From Hansschlegelia plantiphila (lineage in GTDB: Bacteria; Pseudomonadota; Alphaproteobacteria; Rhizobiales; Methylopilaceae), in contig NZ_BSFI01000008.1 in assembly GCF_027922265.1 (NCBI RefSeq), positions 62,001-126,000 of the forward strand: a stretch of 64,000 nucleotides of DNA. Direction: 5' to 3'. The position numbers and the translations under genes are program-made. Under the pieces are notes generated by a model, which saw only the letters and a list, made by a program, of their open reading frames with translations, made no database searches and was not told the origin of the DNA. The number at the start of each line of letters is the position of its first letter. Position 1 is the first letter of the stretch. Shown here in pieces: positions 15,194-23,827 of the stretch.

Positions 15194-17215
15194 TCAGCCC
15201 TCGGCGTCGTCGACCTCGGCGGTGGCCGCCGGCAGCCAGATCGTGAAGGTCGATCCAAGGCCGGCAGCGCTTTCGACGGTGATCGCGCCGCCGTAGCGCG
15301 CCATCAGCGTGTAGCTGATCGACAGGCCGAGCCCGGTGCCGCCATGGGTGCGGGTGGTGAAGAAGGGGTCGAAGATCTTCTTGAGCTGATCCGCCGGAAT
15401 GCCGACGCCGGTGTCCGCCACCTCGATCGCGACGCCGGCGACGGCGTCCCGCTCGCGGTCTGCGGTCCGCAGGGCGAGCGCGCCGCCTTCCGGCATCGCG
15501 TGGACCGCGTTGACGACGAGGTTGATCACGACCTGCTGCAGCTCGGTGCGGCTGACGGCGACCATGCGGGCGGCGCGGTCGTCGATCGAGACCGCCACGT
15601 CGGCGCGGTCGAGCAGATGCCGGACCAGCACGAGGCTGTCGGACAGCACGCCGCCCGGCGCGATCGCCTCCATATAGCCGGCGTATTCCTCCGGCCGCGC
15701 GAACTGCAGCAGCCGGGTCACGATCATGTTGATGCGGTGCACCTGCGCGTCGATCAGCGCGAACTCGATGCGCACCTCGTCGGCGGCGTCTCCCAGCACC
15801 TCGCGCGCGACCTCCAGATTGCCCTGGATGACGGCGATCGGGTTGTTGATCTCGTGCGCGACGCCGGCCGTGATCTCGCCGATCGAGGCGAGCTTCTCCG
15901 ACATCACGAGCTGCCGCCGGGTCTCCTCGAGCTGGCGGGTGCGCTCCTCGACGCGGGCGTCGAGCTCGCGCGTCCAGGCGCGAAGCTCGCGGTCCCGGTG
16001 CTGCATGCCGTCGAGCAGCCCGTCGAAATGGCGCGCCAGCCGGCCGATCTCGTCGTCGGCCGCGACCGCGCCGGTGCGCGCGCCGAGATCGCCGGCGTCG
16101 ACCGCGGCGATCGTGCGGTCCATCCGCTCAAGCGGCCCGAAGATCGCGCGCGCCCAGCGCAGCAGCAGCGGCACGGTGGCGGCCGCCGCGATCGCGAAGG
16201 CCGCGAGCACCGCCCCGACCATGGTGAGCCGCGTCGTGCGGAACGGGCGCTCGAGGAATCCGACATAGAGCATCCCGACGCGCTTGCCGCCGCTGTCGAC
16301 GATCGGCTCGTAGGCCGAGATGTAGCGGTCGTTCACGACGAAGGCGCTGTCGAGCCATGTCCGGCCGGCGCCGAGCACCGCGTCGCGCACCTCCTTCGAC
16401 ACCCGGGTGCCAAGCGCGCGGCGATCTCCGAACAGGCGGACGTTCGTCGCGATGCGGACGTCGTCGAGGAACAGGGTCGCCGTCCCCTGCCCTCCCGCGG
16501 GCGGTTCGGCGTGCGCGTAGATCAGCTCGTTGATCGTGTCGACGAAACCGAGATTGCCGTTGAGCAGCGAGCCGCCGACCAGGGCCCCCTCGCCTTCGTC
16601 GGCGAGCGAGACCGGCGTCGCCGAATGCACCACGAGGCCGCGCGTTTCGACCGAGCGGTCGGTCGCCGCGGCGGCGGCGGTCGGCACCAGTTCGATGCGA
16701 GACCGCCGCTCGAGCTCGGGCGATAGCCTGCGAAGCTCCTCGGGCGAGAACACGTCGATGGCGGTCAGAGGCTCGCCGCGAAGCGCGGCCTCCACCACCT
16801 TGCGCTCGTGCGGGTTGACCGGCGTCGCCCCGGCGGGCGAGGCCGCCGCGATCCGGCCGCCGGGCTCGGCGAGATAGAGGAAGTCGAGGCCCATCTCCAC
16901 CCGTCTGCGATCGAGCAGCGCCTGCGTCGCGCTCGCATCGGGCCCTCGGCGGGCCCGCTCGAAATCGGCGGACTGGCCGAGCGCGCGAAGCTGGTCGCCG
17001 TTCTGCTCCATGATGCGGCGGAGATACTGGCGGGCGATGATGAGATCGTCGTTCGCCTTCGAGATCAGCAGCGTGTCGAACTGCGCGAGCCACCAGAACA
17101 GCGCGATGCCGAGCACCACCGGCAACACCACCACCATCGGCAGCAGCGCGATCGCGAGCAGCCGCGTCCGCACCGAGCCGAGGCGGCCGGCGCGCGGCGC
17201 GGGCTGCTCAGACAT
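15194..17215 (-). CDS. membrane sensor histidine kinase (DctB-like)
   Basis: A 673-residue kinase. One membrane helix at about residues 17-37, a large periplasmic sensing region (about 40-320, Cache-like), a second helix near 330-350, a HAMP-type linker, a coiled coil and the kinase core. The phosphorylated histidine is in GVAHEINNP and the ATP lid has ADTGVGIP and GGTGLGLSIS. It should sense a small carboxylate outside the membrane and phosphorylate the sigma-54 activator whose gene overlaps its own by 8 nt. The adjacent transporter gene suggests the ligand is that transporter's substrate. Confidence 0.9.
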   Translation of the reverse strand: MSEQPAPRAGRLGSVRTRLLAIALLPMVVVLPVVLGIALFWWLAQFDTLLISKANDDLIIARQYLRRIMEQNGDQLRALGQSADFERARRGPDASATQALLDRRRVEMGLDFLYLAEPGGRIAAASPAGATPVNPHERKVVEAALRGEPLTAIDVFSPEELRRLSPELERRSRIELVPTAAAAATDRSVETRGLVVHSATPVSLADEGEGALVGGSLLNGNLGFVDTINELIYAHAEPPAGGQGTATLFLDDVRIATNVRLFGDRRALGTRVSKEVRDAVLGAGRTWLDSAFVVNDRYISAYEPIVDSGGKRVGMLYVGFLERPFRTTRLTMVGAVLAAFAIAAAATVPLLLRWARAIFGPLERMDRTIAAVDAGDLGARTGAVAADDEIGRLARHFDGLLDGMQHRDRELRAWTRELDARVEERTRQLEETRRQLVMSEKLASIGEITAGVAHEINNPIAVIQGNLEVAREVLGDAADEVRIEFALIDAQVHRINMIVTRLLQFARPEEYAGYMEAIAPGGVLSDSLVLVRHLLDRADVAVSIDDRAARMVAVSRTELQQVVINLVVNAVHAMPEGGALALRTADRERDAVAGVAIEVADTGVGIPADQLKKIFDPFFTTRTHGGTGLGLSISYTLMARYGGAITVESAAGLGSTFTIWLPAATAEVDDAEG

Positions 17216-18578
17216 TCCAGTCCGCGCATTTGCGGTCGAGCGTCTTGCGCGAGACGCCGAGCCGGCGGGCGGCCTCGGCGCGGTTGCCGCCGGCCGCCGC
17301 CAGCACCCGCAGCATGTGGCGCTTCTCGATGTCGGCGAGGCTGTCTGTGCGCGCCTCCCCGACCGCGTCGGCGTCGGCCTCCGCGAAGCCGCCGAGGATC
17401 AGCGCGCGCTCGATCGTGTTGCGCAGCTCGCGCGCGTTTCCCGGCCAGGGATAGGCCTCCAGCCGGCGCAGGGAGTCGGCGCCGATCGGCAGCGGCGGCA
17501 CGCCGAGCTGGGCGGAAATCTGCTCCATGAACATATGCGCGAGCGGACCGACGTCCTCCGGGCGGTCGCGCAGCGGCGGCAGATGGATGCGGAACACGTC
17601 GAGCCGGTAATAGAGATCGGCGCGGAAGCGACCAACAGCGACCTCGCCGGCGAGGTCGCTGTTGGTCGCCGCGATCAGGCGGACGTCGACCGGGATCTCC
17701 CGGTCCGCGCCGACGGGCCGCACCTTCTTGTCCTCCAGAACCCTGAGCAGCTTGGATTGCAGCGACGGCGGCAGCTCGGCGATCTCGTCGAGGAACAGCG
17801 TGCCGCCCTGGGCATAGAAGAACAGGCCTTCGCGCGACGACGCCGCGCCGGTGAAGGCGCCCTTCACATGGCCGAACAGCTCGCTTTCGATGATCTCGGC
17901 CGCGATCGCCGCGCAGTTCACCGGCACGAACGGCTTGTCGGCCCGCGGCGAAAGCTCGTGCAGGGCGCGCGCGGTCACCTCCTTGCCGGCCCCGGACTCG
18001 CCCGTGATCAGCGCGGTCGTCGGAAGGGCCGCGGCGCGCGCCACCATCTCGCGGATGCGGGCGATCTGGGGCGAGGCGCCGATCAGCCGCTCCCCGGCGT
18101 CGCCCTGGGGGCTCGCGCCCAGCGCGCGCTTCAGCACGAAGTTCTCCCGGCGCAGCGCCGCGCGGTCGAGGCAGCGCGCGATCGCGTTCAGGATCTGCTT
18201 GGTGCGGAACGGCTTCAGCACGAAGTCGGCGGCGCCGGCGCGCAGCGCCTCGATCGCGGTCTCGAGGTCCGCGAAGGCCGTGATCAGGATCACCTCGTTG
18301 AAGAAGCCGTCGCGTCTCAGCTCCTGCAGCCATTCGAGGCCGGTGCGGCCGCTCATGACGTTGTCGAGGATCACGAGGTCGAAATGCTGGGCGTCCATCA
18401 GACGCGCCGCGGCGACGGTGTCGCCCACCGCCTCGACCCGCAGGCAGCGCGGCCCGAGGGTGCGGACGAGGAAGTTCCGCATGCCCGGCTCGTCGTCGAC
18501 GACCAGGACGGTCGCCTGCGGCAGCCACGGGTCCGGAGGCCCGTCGCCGCCTTCGGTTCTTGCAACCCGCTCGCTCAT
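17208..18578 (-). CDS. sigma-54-dependent response regulator (NtrC/DctD family)
   Basis: A 456-residue activator. Receiver domain (about residues 18-135) with VVDDE and the phospho-acceptor aspartate in [12 protein letters not shown]+ domain (about 155-385) with Walker A GESGAGKE, the sigma-54 contact loop GAFTGA and Walker B GTLFLDEI; Fis-type helix-turn-helix at the end ([19 protein letters not shown]). Its gene overlaps the histidine kinase gene, giving a complete two-component system. The best target is the OFA-type transporter next door, whose promoter has a -24/-12 element and two upstream palindromes. A perfect 42-bp palindrome lies inside its AAA+ coding region. Confidence 0.94.
   Translation of the reverse strand: MSERVARTEGGDGPPDPWLPQATVLVVDDEPGMRNFLVRTLGPRCLRVEAVGDTVAAARLMDAQHFDLVILDNVMSGRTGLEWLQELRRDGFFNEVILITAFADLETAIEALRAGAADFVLKPFRTKQILNAIARCLDRAALRRENFVLKRALGASPQGDAGERLIGASPQIARIREMVARAAALPTTALITGESGAGKEVTARALHELSPRADKPFVPVNCAAIAAEIIESELFGHVKGAFTGAASSREGLFFYAQGGTLFLDEIAELPPSLQSKLLRVLEDKKVRPVGADREIPVDVRLIAATNSDLAGEVAVGRFRADLYYRLDVFRIHLPPLRDRPEDVGPLAHMFMEQISAQLGVPPLPIGADSLRRLEAYPWPGNARELRNTIERALILGGFAEADADAVGEARTDSLADIEKRHMLRVLAAAGGNRAEAARRLGVSRKTLDRKCADWNV
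17628..17669. repeat. perfect 42-bp palindrome inside the response-regulator gene
   Basis: Left arm 17628-17648 and right arm 17649-17669 are exact reverse complements with no loop; the next base pair outside is mismatched. It encodes residues [14 protein letters not shown] of the AAA+ domain, all compatible with the family, so it is embedded in working coding sequence. Confidence 0.9.
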
Positions 18579-18652
18579 CGATCCGCCGCTGGGGGGGGCC
18601 CGTGGATGCGGCCCGTCACGGCGTGATTAGAGCATAGCTTGGGTGAAGGCGA

Positions 18653-18685
18653 AGCCGGCCCGCCGGAGGACATGGCGGGCCGGCT
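18653..18685 (-). terminator. strong hairpin after the OFA transporter gene
   Basis: A perfect 12-bp stem (AGCCGGCCCGCC at 18653-18664, GGCGGGCCGGCT at 18674-18685) with a 9-nt loop, 20 nt beyond the transporter stop and before the response-regulator gene. No T-run follows, so it may be a rho-assisted end or a stabilising structure between the transporter and the two-component genes. Confidence 0.5.
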
Positions 18686-18704
18686 CGATTTGGCGTCGGC
18701 GCGG

Positions 18705-20348
18705 TCAGTGCAGCAGGATCACCGCCTTCTGCAGGGTGATGAGCACGCCGATCGCGAGCGGCACGCCGACCGCGGCCCAGGCCGCGAACACCACCGCGGG
18801 CGAAACCGCCGAGGTCGCGCCAGCCGGCGTGACGGAGGCGTTCGGGGCGACCGCCGTCACGCGGGCGCCGCCGACATCCGCCTTCTCCTCGGCCATGTGG
18901 TGGCGCGCGGCGACAGGCCGGACCAGAAGGTTGCAGATCAGACCGACCACCAGGAGCCCGGCGAGGATGTACATGGTCTGATTGTACGCCTCCGCGTTCG
19001 GCAGTCCGGCGGCGAGCTGGTGTTCGCGCAGGTAGTTCACCAGAACCGGGCCGAGGATGCCGGCGGTCGCCCAGGCGGTCAGCAGCCGGCCGTGGATCGC
19101 CCCCACCATCCGGGTCCCGAACATGTCGGCGAGATAGGCCGGCACCGTCGCGAAGCCGCCGCCATACATCGAGATGATGACGCAGAAGGCGAGCACGAAC
19201 AGCAGCACGTTGTGCGCTTCGGCGAGCGTAGGGACCGAGGCGTAGAGCACGAAGCCGAGCACGAAGAAGATCGCGAAGGTGACCTTGCGGCCGAGCGTGT
19301 CGGAGGACGACGCCCAGAGGAAGCGGCCGCCGATGTTGCAGAGGCTGAGCAGGCCGGTGAAGCCGGCGGCGATGGCGGCGATCTGCGCCTTCTGCCCGGC
19401 GTCGAGCGCGCCGAAAGCGGCGTCGACGCCGATCAGCCGGCCGCCGAACACCTCCTGCAGCATCGGGGACGCCATGCCGATGACGCCGATTCCGGCGGAG
19501 ACGTTGAGGCAGAGCGCGGCCCAGATCAGCCAGAACTGCGGGGTGCGCCAGGCGACCTCGAGGGCGACGTCCTTCGACGACACCATCGCATTCTTGGTGG
19601 TGGCGGGCGCCGTCCAGCCTTCCGGCTTCCAGCCCTCGCGCGGCACGCGGTAGCCGAGCGCGCCGCCGACCATGAACACGAAGTAGATGACCGCCATCGT
19701 GACGAAGGTCTGCCAGACGCCGACCGACGTCGGCGAGGCGTAGTAGCGCATCAGCCAGTCGGCGAGCGGAGCGCCGATCATGGCGCCGCCGCCGAAGCCC
19801 ATGATGGCCATGCCGGTCGCCATGCCGCGCCGGTCGGGGAACCATTTGATGAGCGTCGACACCGGCGAGATGTAGCCGAGGCCGAGACCGACGCCGCCGA
19901 TGACGCCCGAGCCAAGCCACAGCATCCAGAGCTGGTGAAGGTAAACGCCGAGCGCCGAGATCAGCAGGCCGCCGCACCAGCAGGCCGCGGACACGAGGCC
20001 CGCCTTGCGCGGACCCGCGCGCTCCAGCCAGCCGCCCCAGAGCGCCGCCGAACAGCCGAGCAGCACGAAGAACAGCGTGTACATCCAGCCGAGCTGGCTG
20101 ATCTTCCAGTCGCAGCCGGTGGCGACCAGCGAGCCGAAGAAGCCGAGATCCGCCGGGCAGGCGACCGGCTGCGTGATTCCCACCGCGCGCGACAGCGGCA
20201 GCCAGAACACGCTGAAGCCGTAGGCCATGCCGATGCACAGATGAATGGCCAGCGCCGCCGGGGGCACGAGCCACCGGTTGAAGGCGGGCCCTGCCACGGT
20301 GCGCTCTCGACTGAAGAAATCGGGCGCGTCCGACACGGTGATCGACAT
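18705..20348 (-). CDS. OFA-family MFS transporter (oxalate/formate antiporter type)
   Basis: A 547-residue major facilitator with about 12-14 membrane segments. It shows GMAYGFSVFWLPLS in the first helix, the cytoplasmic loop WFPDRRGMATG typical of the OFA branch, and a C-terminal extra helix pair. It would move a small carboxylate such as oxalate, formate, acetate or pyruvate across the inner membrane. AGGAGGAACG stands before the ATG. Upstream are a sigma-54 promoter and paired activator sites, and downstream in the same direction lie a sigma-54 activator and its kinase, so substrate-induced expression is likely. Confidence 0.88.
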   Translation of the reverse strand: MSITVSDAPDFFSRERTVAGPAFNRWLVPPAALAIHLCIGMAYGFSVFWLPLSRAVGITQPVACPADLGFFGSLVATGCDWKISQLGWMYTLFFVLLGCSAALWGGWLERAGPRKAGLVSAACWCGGLLISALGVYLHQLWMLWLGSGVIGGVGLGLGYISPVSTLIKWFPDRRGMATGMAIMGFGGGAMIGAPLADWLMRYYASPTSVGVWQTFVTMAVIYFVFMVGGALGYRVPREGWKPEGWTAPATTKNAMVSSKDVALEVAWRTPQFWLIWAALCLNVSAGIGVIGMASPMLQEVFGGRLIGVDAAFGALDAGQKAQIAAIAAGFTGLLSLCNIGGRFLWASSSDTLGRKVTFAIFFVLGFVLYASVPTLAEAHNVLLFVLAFCVIISMYGGGFATVPAYLADMFGTRMVGAIHGRLLTAWATAGILGPVLVNYLREHQLAAGLPNAEAYNQTMYILAGLLVVGLICNLLVRPVAARHHMAEEKADVGGARVTAVAPNASVTPAGATSAVSPAVVFAAWAAVGVPLAIGVLITLQKAVILLH

Positions 20349-20411
20349 CGTTCCTCCTGGGGTTCTTATCGCCGACGAAGGCGGTCTGCGCCGCCCTCCT
20401 GCGCCCCCTGG

Positions 20412-20427
20412 AGCAATGCCCGCGCCA
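20412..20427 (-). promoter_or_regulatory. sigma-54 (-24/-12) promoter of the OFA transporter
   Basis: On the minus strand TGGCGCGGGCATTGCT matches TGGCAC-N5-TTGCW with one mismatch, and keeps the invariant GG-N10-GC spacing. It lies 64 bp before the transporter ATG; transcription would begin near 20400. Confidence 0.8.
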
Positions 20428-20479
20428 TCGGCGTTTACGCTGAAGATTCAATGAAATGATAGGAAATCTCACTCACGCG

Positions 20480-20496
20480 ATGGACAAAATGTCCAT
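20480..20496. promoter_or_regulatory. upstream activator site 1 (palindrome)
   Basis: ATGGACAAAATGTCCAT, a perfect 7-bp inverted repeat around AAA, centred about 88 bp upstream of the predicted sigma-54 start. It is a plausible site for the neighbouring sigma-54 activator. Confidence 0.7.
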
Positions 20497-20523
20497 TTAG
20501 GCTCGCCGCGTGTCGGCGACCTT

Positions 20524-20538
20524 CGGACAAAATGACCG
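20524..20538. promoter_or_regulatory. upstream activator site 2 (imperfect palindrome)
   Basis: CGGACAAAATGACCG repeats the GGACAAAATG core of site 1 with one mismatch in the second half. Its centre is 43 bp (about four helical turns) from site 1, so both sites face the same side of the DNA. Confidence 0.65.
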
Positions 20539-20714
20539 GCCGCCGGTCGAACGCCGGGCCGCCCGCATCCCGATCGACGCCACGGTCGGCGACGCCAGCA
20601 CGCGCCCGCCTATCACTTGAACGCGCCTGCTTTTTCAGCTTGATCAAGCCGGTGACGGGCTGTTGATTGGGCCGGCCGTGAATGCGTCGCGGTTCGAAAG
20701 CACGGAGAACCGGA

Positions 20715-21314
20715 ATGAAAGCGTCGCTTCGCCTCGGGGGCCTGATGGCCGGACTGACCCTACTTCCCTCGGCTGCGATGGCGCATCCCGGCCATGGCGA
20801 AGCCAGCGGTTTCCTGGCGGGCGTGGCGCATCCGATCGGCGGTCTCGACCACGTGCTGGCGATGGTGATGGTCGGCCTGTTCGCCTACCAGCTCGGTGGA
20901 CGCGCGCTCTGGCTGGTCCCGGCGACCTTCGTGCTCGTCATGGCGCTCGGCGGCGCGCTCGGGGCCGCGGGCGTGGCTGTTCCGTTCGTCGAGGTCGGGA
21001 TCGCGCTGTCGATCATCGTGCTCGGCGCGGTCGTGGCGCTCGGCGTGAAGGCGCCGGTCGCGGCCGCCATGGGTCTCGTCGGCCTGTTCGCGATCTTCCA
21101 CGGCCATGCGCACGGCGCCGAGATGCCGGACAGCGCGGCCGGTCTCGCCTATGCCGGCGGCTTCATGCTCGCGACCGCGCTCCTGCACGCCGGCGGCGTC
21201 GGGGTGGGCGCCCTTGTCGGCCGCATCGGAGACTCCCGCGGCCCGCTGCTCATGCGCACCGCCGGAGGCCTCGCAGCGATCGCGGGCGCCGGAATTCTCA
21301 CCGGACTGCTTTGA
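20715..21314 (+). CDS. HupE/UreJ family nickel (metal) permease
   Basis: A 199-residue membrane protein. The signal-like first segment ends AMA and is followed by HPGHGE, a metal-binding histidine cluster; the family motif HPIGGLDHVLAMVMVG lies near residue 39 and a second motif FHGHAHG near 130. About six membrane segments. It would carry nickel (or cobalt) across the inner membrane for urease or hydrogenase assembly, although neither enzyme is in the window. A GGAGAACCGGA purine stretch precedes the ATG. It is divergent from the OFA transporter, and the 366-bp gap holds that gene's sigma-54 control sites. Confidence 0.87.
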   Translation: MKASLRLGGLMAGLTLLPSAAMAHPGHGEASGFLAGVAHPIGGLDHVLAMVMVGLFAYQLGGRALWLVPATFVLVMALGGALGAAGVAVPFVEVGIALSIIVLGAVVALGVKAPVAAAMGLVGLFAIFHGHAHGAEMPDSAAGLAYAGGFMLATALLHAGGVGVGALVGRIGDSRGPLLMRTAGGLAAIAGAGILTGLL

Positions 21315-21326
21315 GGCTCGCAGCCC

Positions 21327-23519
21327 TCACCAGGCGTAGCTGAGCCCCGCGATCACCGTGCGGCGGTCGCCGCGATAGCAGTAGCCGGACTGGCAGGCGA
21401 CCGTCTTCTTGTCGAACAGATTGCGCGCGTCGACCCTGAGCTTCAGTCCCTTCAGGCGGGGGTCGAACCGGTCCATCTCGAGCTTGAGCCCGGAATCGAC
21501 GAACGCCGCCGCCTTGTTCCTGAAGGTGTTTTCGTCGTCGCCGAAGCTTCGGCCGTTGTACCGAAGCCCTGCGCCGACGGTGAGCCCTTCGAGCGCTGCG
21601 CCGGGGCGGAAGACGTAGTCCGCCCAAAGCGCTGCGGAATTTCTCGGGATCCCCGACGGCGCTTTGCCGTCCGTGCCGGCCTCGCCCTTCACGATCTCCA
21701 GGTTGAGATGCGTGTAGGAGGCGGTGAAGGACAGACCGTTGTCCAGGCTTCCCGTCGCCTCCAGCTCGAAGCCGCGGGAGCGCATTTCGCCGGTTTGGAT
21801 CTGGCGGTTTTCGTTGTCCGGGTCAGTCCTCAGGACGTTCTGCTGTGTGATGTCGAACACAGCCCCGGTGATGAGCGCGTTGTAGCCGGGCGGCGCGTAT
21901 TTCACGCCCGCTTCATACTGCTCGCCGGTCGTCGGGACGAACGGCTTGCCGGTGTCGGCATCGGTTCCGAGCGTCGGGGTGAACGACGTCGAATAGCTGA
22001 CATAGGGCGAGATTCCATACGGCCCGACATAGGTCAGGCCGGCGCGGCCGGTGAGCTTGTGATCGGTCTGGGCGGGCGACGTGTCTCCGGTCGCCCTGTT
22101 CGTGGTCAGCGTCCGCGCCCAGTCGTTCCGCAGGCCAAGCGTCGCGATGAACGGCCCGAGCTTGATCTGGTCCTGCAGGTAGACGCCGATCTGCCGCTGC
22201 CTCTGGCGGGTGTTGTCGTCGCTGAAGTCGTCCGGCGCCGGGATGTGCTGGTCGCCATAGTTCAGCGTGGTCAGGTCGAGGTCGGGCGCGACCCCGTACG
22301 CCGATTTGTCGGTGCCGTTGGCGTACTGGACGTCGACGCCTGCGAGCAGCGTGTGGGCGAACGGCCCGGTGGTCACGTTGGCCTGGACCTGATTGTCGAG
22401 CGCGAGCGTGTTGATGTGGTCGATGATCAGGCCGGCGCTGCGCGTCGCCGAGGTCGCGCCGGGGGTGATCGCGCCCTCGTCGATGTCGACATACTCCGCC
22501 CGGGCGTCGATGTGCGCGTAACGGAAGTTCTGCCGAAACGTCACGTTGTCGGTGAATTTGTGCTCGAACGCATAGCCGAGGCGGTACTGGTTCTGGATGA
22601 AGTCGTTGAACGCCGGGTCGCCGCTGTAATAGTTGGTGATGCGTCGCTTGCCGTCGGGCGTCTCGTCCATATAGTAGGACGTGTTTCCGCCGGTCTTGAT
22701 GTGCGAATACTCGGCGAGCAGGGTGAAGGTGGTGTCGTCGTTCGGCTTCCAGGTGAAGGCGGGCGCGATATAGACCTTGTCGTCTTTCATCCCCATGAGC
22801 TGGGTGTCGCTGTTGCGGGCGAAGCCGGTCAGGCGATAGGCGAACTCATCGGAGCCGTTGACCGGGCCGCCGACGTCGAACTCGACCTGATAGCGGTCGC
22901 GGTTGCCGATTTCGGCCCCGACTTCGCCGATTGGCGTGAAGGTCGGCCGCTTGGTGGTCAGGTCGATTATCCCTCCCGGCGAGCCGCCGCCATAGAGCGC
23001 GGAAGCGGGCCCCTTCAGGATCGAGACGCCCTCGAGGCCGTAGGTCTCCGTCTTGAAGATCGAGAAATTGCCGTTCTGCTCGCGCAACCCGTCGCGGTAG
23101 ACGCCGGTATAGGTCGCGTCGAAGCCGCGCACATAGAAGCTGTCGAAGCGCGGGTCGAAGCCGGACGTCCCGACGCGGACGCCGGAGGAGTACAGCACCG
23201 CGTCGTTCAGTGTCTGGACATGCCGGTCGTCGAGCTGCTGGCGGGTGATGGTCGAGATCGACTGCGGGATCTCGGTCAGCGGCGTGTCGGTCTTCGAACC
23301 GACGGCGCTGCTCTTGGCCACATAGCCGTCCGCCGTGATCGGGCCGGCGGCGGCGCCGGTCCCCTGCACCTCGATCGGAGCAAGCTCGACTGCGGCGCCG
23401 CTCGACGCTGACTGGCCGTGGGCCGGACCGACGGCGCCGATGGCCGCGGAGAAGAGAAATAACCGCAAGCGCCCTCGTCCGCCGCAAGCGAAGCTTGCGC
23501 GACTACAAATAAAAGGCAT
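21327..23519 (-). CDS. TonB-dependent siderophore receptor
   Basis: A 730-residue outer-membrane receptor. A signal at the N-terminus is followed by a plug domain (about residues 55-215; IPQSISTITRQQLDDR, and SILKGPASALYGGGSPGG with the conserved gate motif) and a 22-strand barrel ending in the aromatic terminus SYAW. It imports a ferric siderophore of the ferrichrome/ferrioxamine or catecholate class; the ligand cannot be told. The gene converges on hupE with a 12-nt gap. No TonB or siderophore synthesis genes are adjacent. An AT-rich control region upstream is likely iron-responsive. Confidence 0.92.
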   Translation of the reverse strand: MPFICSRASFACGGRGRLRLFLFSAAIGAVGPAHGQSASSGAAVELAPIEVQGTGAAAGPITADGYVAKSSAVGSKTDTPLTEIPQSISTITRQQLDDRHVQTLNDAVLYSSGVRVGTSGFDPRFDSFYVRGFDATYTGVYRDGLREQNGNFSIFKTETYGLEGVSILKGPASALYGGGSPGGIIDLTTKRPTFTPIGEVGAEIGNRDRYQVEFDVGGPVNGSDEFAYRLTGFARNSDTQLMGMKDDKVYIAPAFTWKPNDDTTFTLLAEYSHIKTGGNTSYYMDETPDGKRRITNYYSGDPAFNDFIQNQYRLGYAFEHKFTDNVTFRQNFRYAHIDARAEYVDIDEGAITPGATSATRSAGLIIDHINTLALDNQVQANVTTGPFAHTLLAGVDVQYANGTDKSAYGVAPDLDLTTLNYGDQHIPAPDDFSDDNTRQRQRQIGVYLQDQIKLGPFIATLGLRNDWARTLTTNRATGDTSPAQTDHKLTGRAGLTYVGPYGISPYVSYSTSFTPTLGTDADTGKPFVPTTGEQYEAGVKYAPPGYNALITGAVFDITQQNVLRTDPDNENRQIQTGEMRSRGFELEATGSLDNGLSFTASYTHLNLEIVKGEAGTDGKAPSGIPRNSAALWADYVFRPGAALEGLTVGAGLRYNGRSFGDDENTFRNKAAAFVDSGLKLEMDRFDPRLKGLKLRVDARNLFDKKTVACQSGYCYRGDRRTVIAGLSYAW

Positions 23520-23827
23520 CTCAAGATCCCCGAACGTACTCTTCGGCGGATAATGATTTATTCAAGGCATGTCAAATAACGGTGAAGATGTATCTTTTAA
23601 GTTTTCTATTTAAAAAGAATGAGGCGAACCCCGCATCGGGCTGCCGCGGTTTTCGGTCGACGGCCGATTCCGATCGTGCGGTAAGACCGGCCGTGGCGCG
23701 GCGTTACGAAAAAGGGGGCGGCGCACGGGAGCGGGCCTCTTCCCGGACTGTCGCGCCGTACGACTATTGGATCACGCCGTCCCGCCCCTATTATCTCGGG
23801 GCCATCCCACCCCGAGGTCATCGCCAC
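23520..23827. other. AT-rich divergent intergenic region
   Basis: This 308-bp gap separates the siderophore receptor from the ABC operon. Positions about 23545-23635 are markedly AT-rich against the GC-rich background. GATAATGAT at 23549-23557 matches nine bases of the classical Fur box half, and on the minus strand TTTGACA could be a -35 for the receptor. I see no gene. Its right end carries the GAGGT ribosome binding site used by the ABC ATPase gene. Confidence 0.5.
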
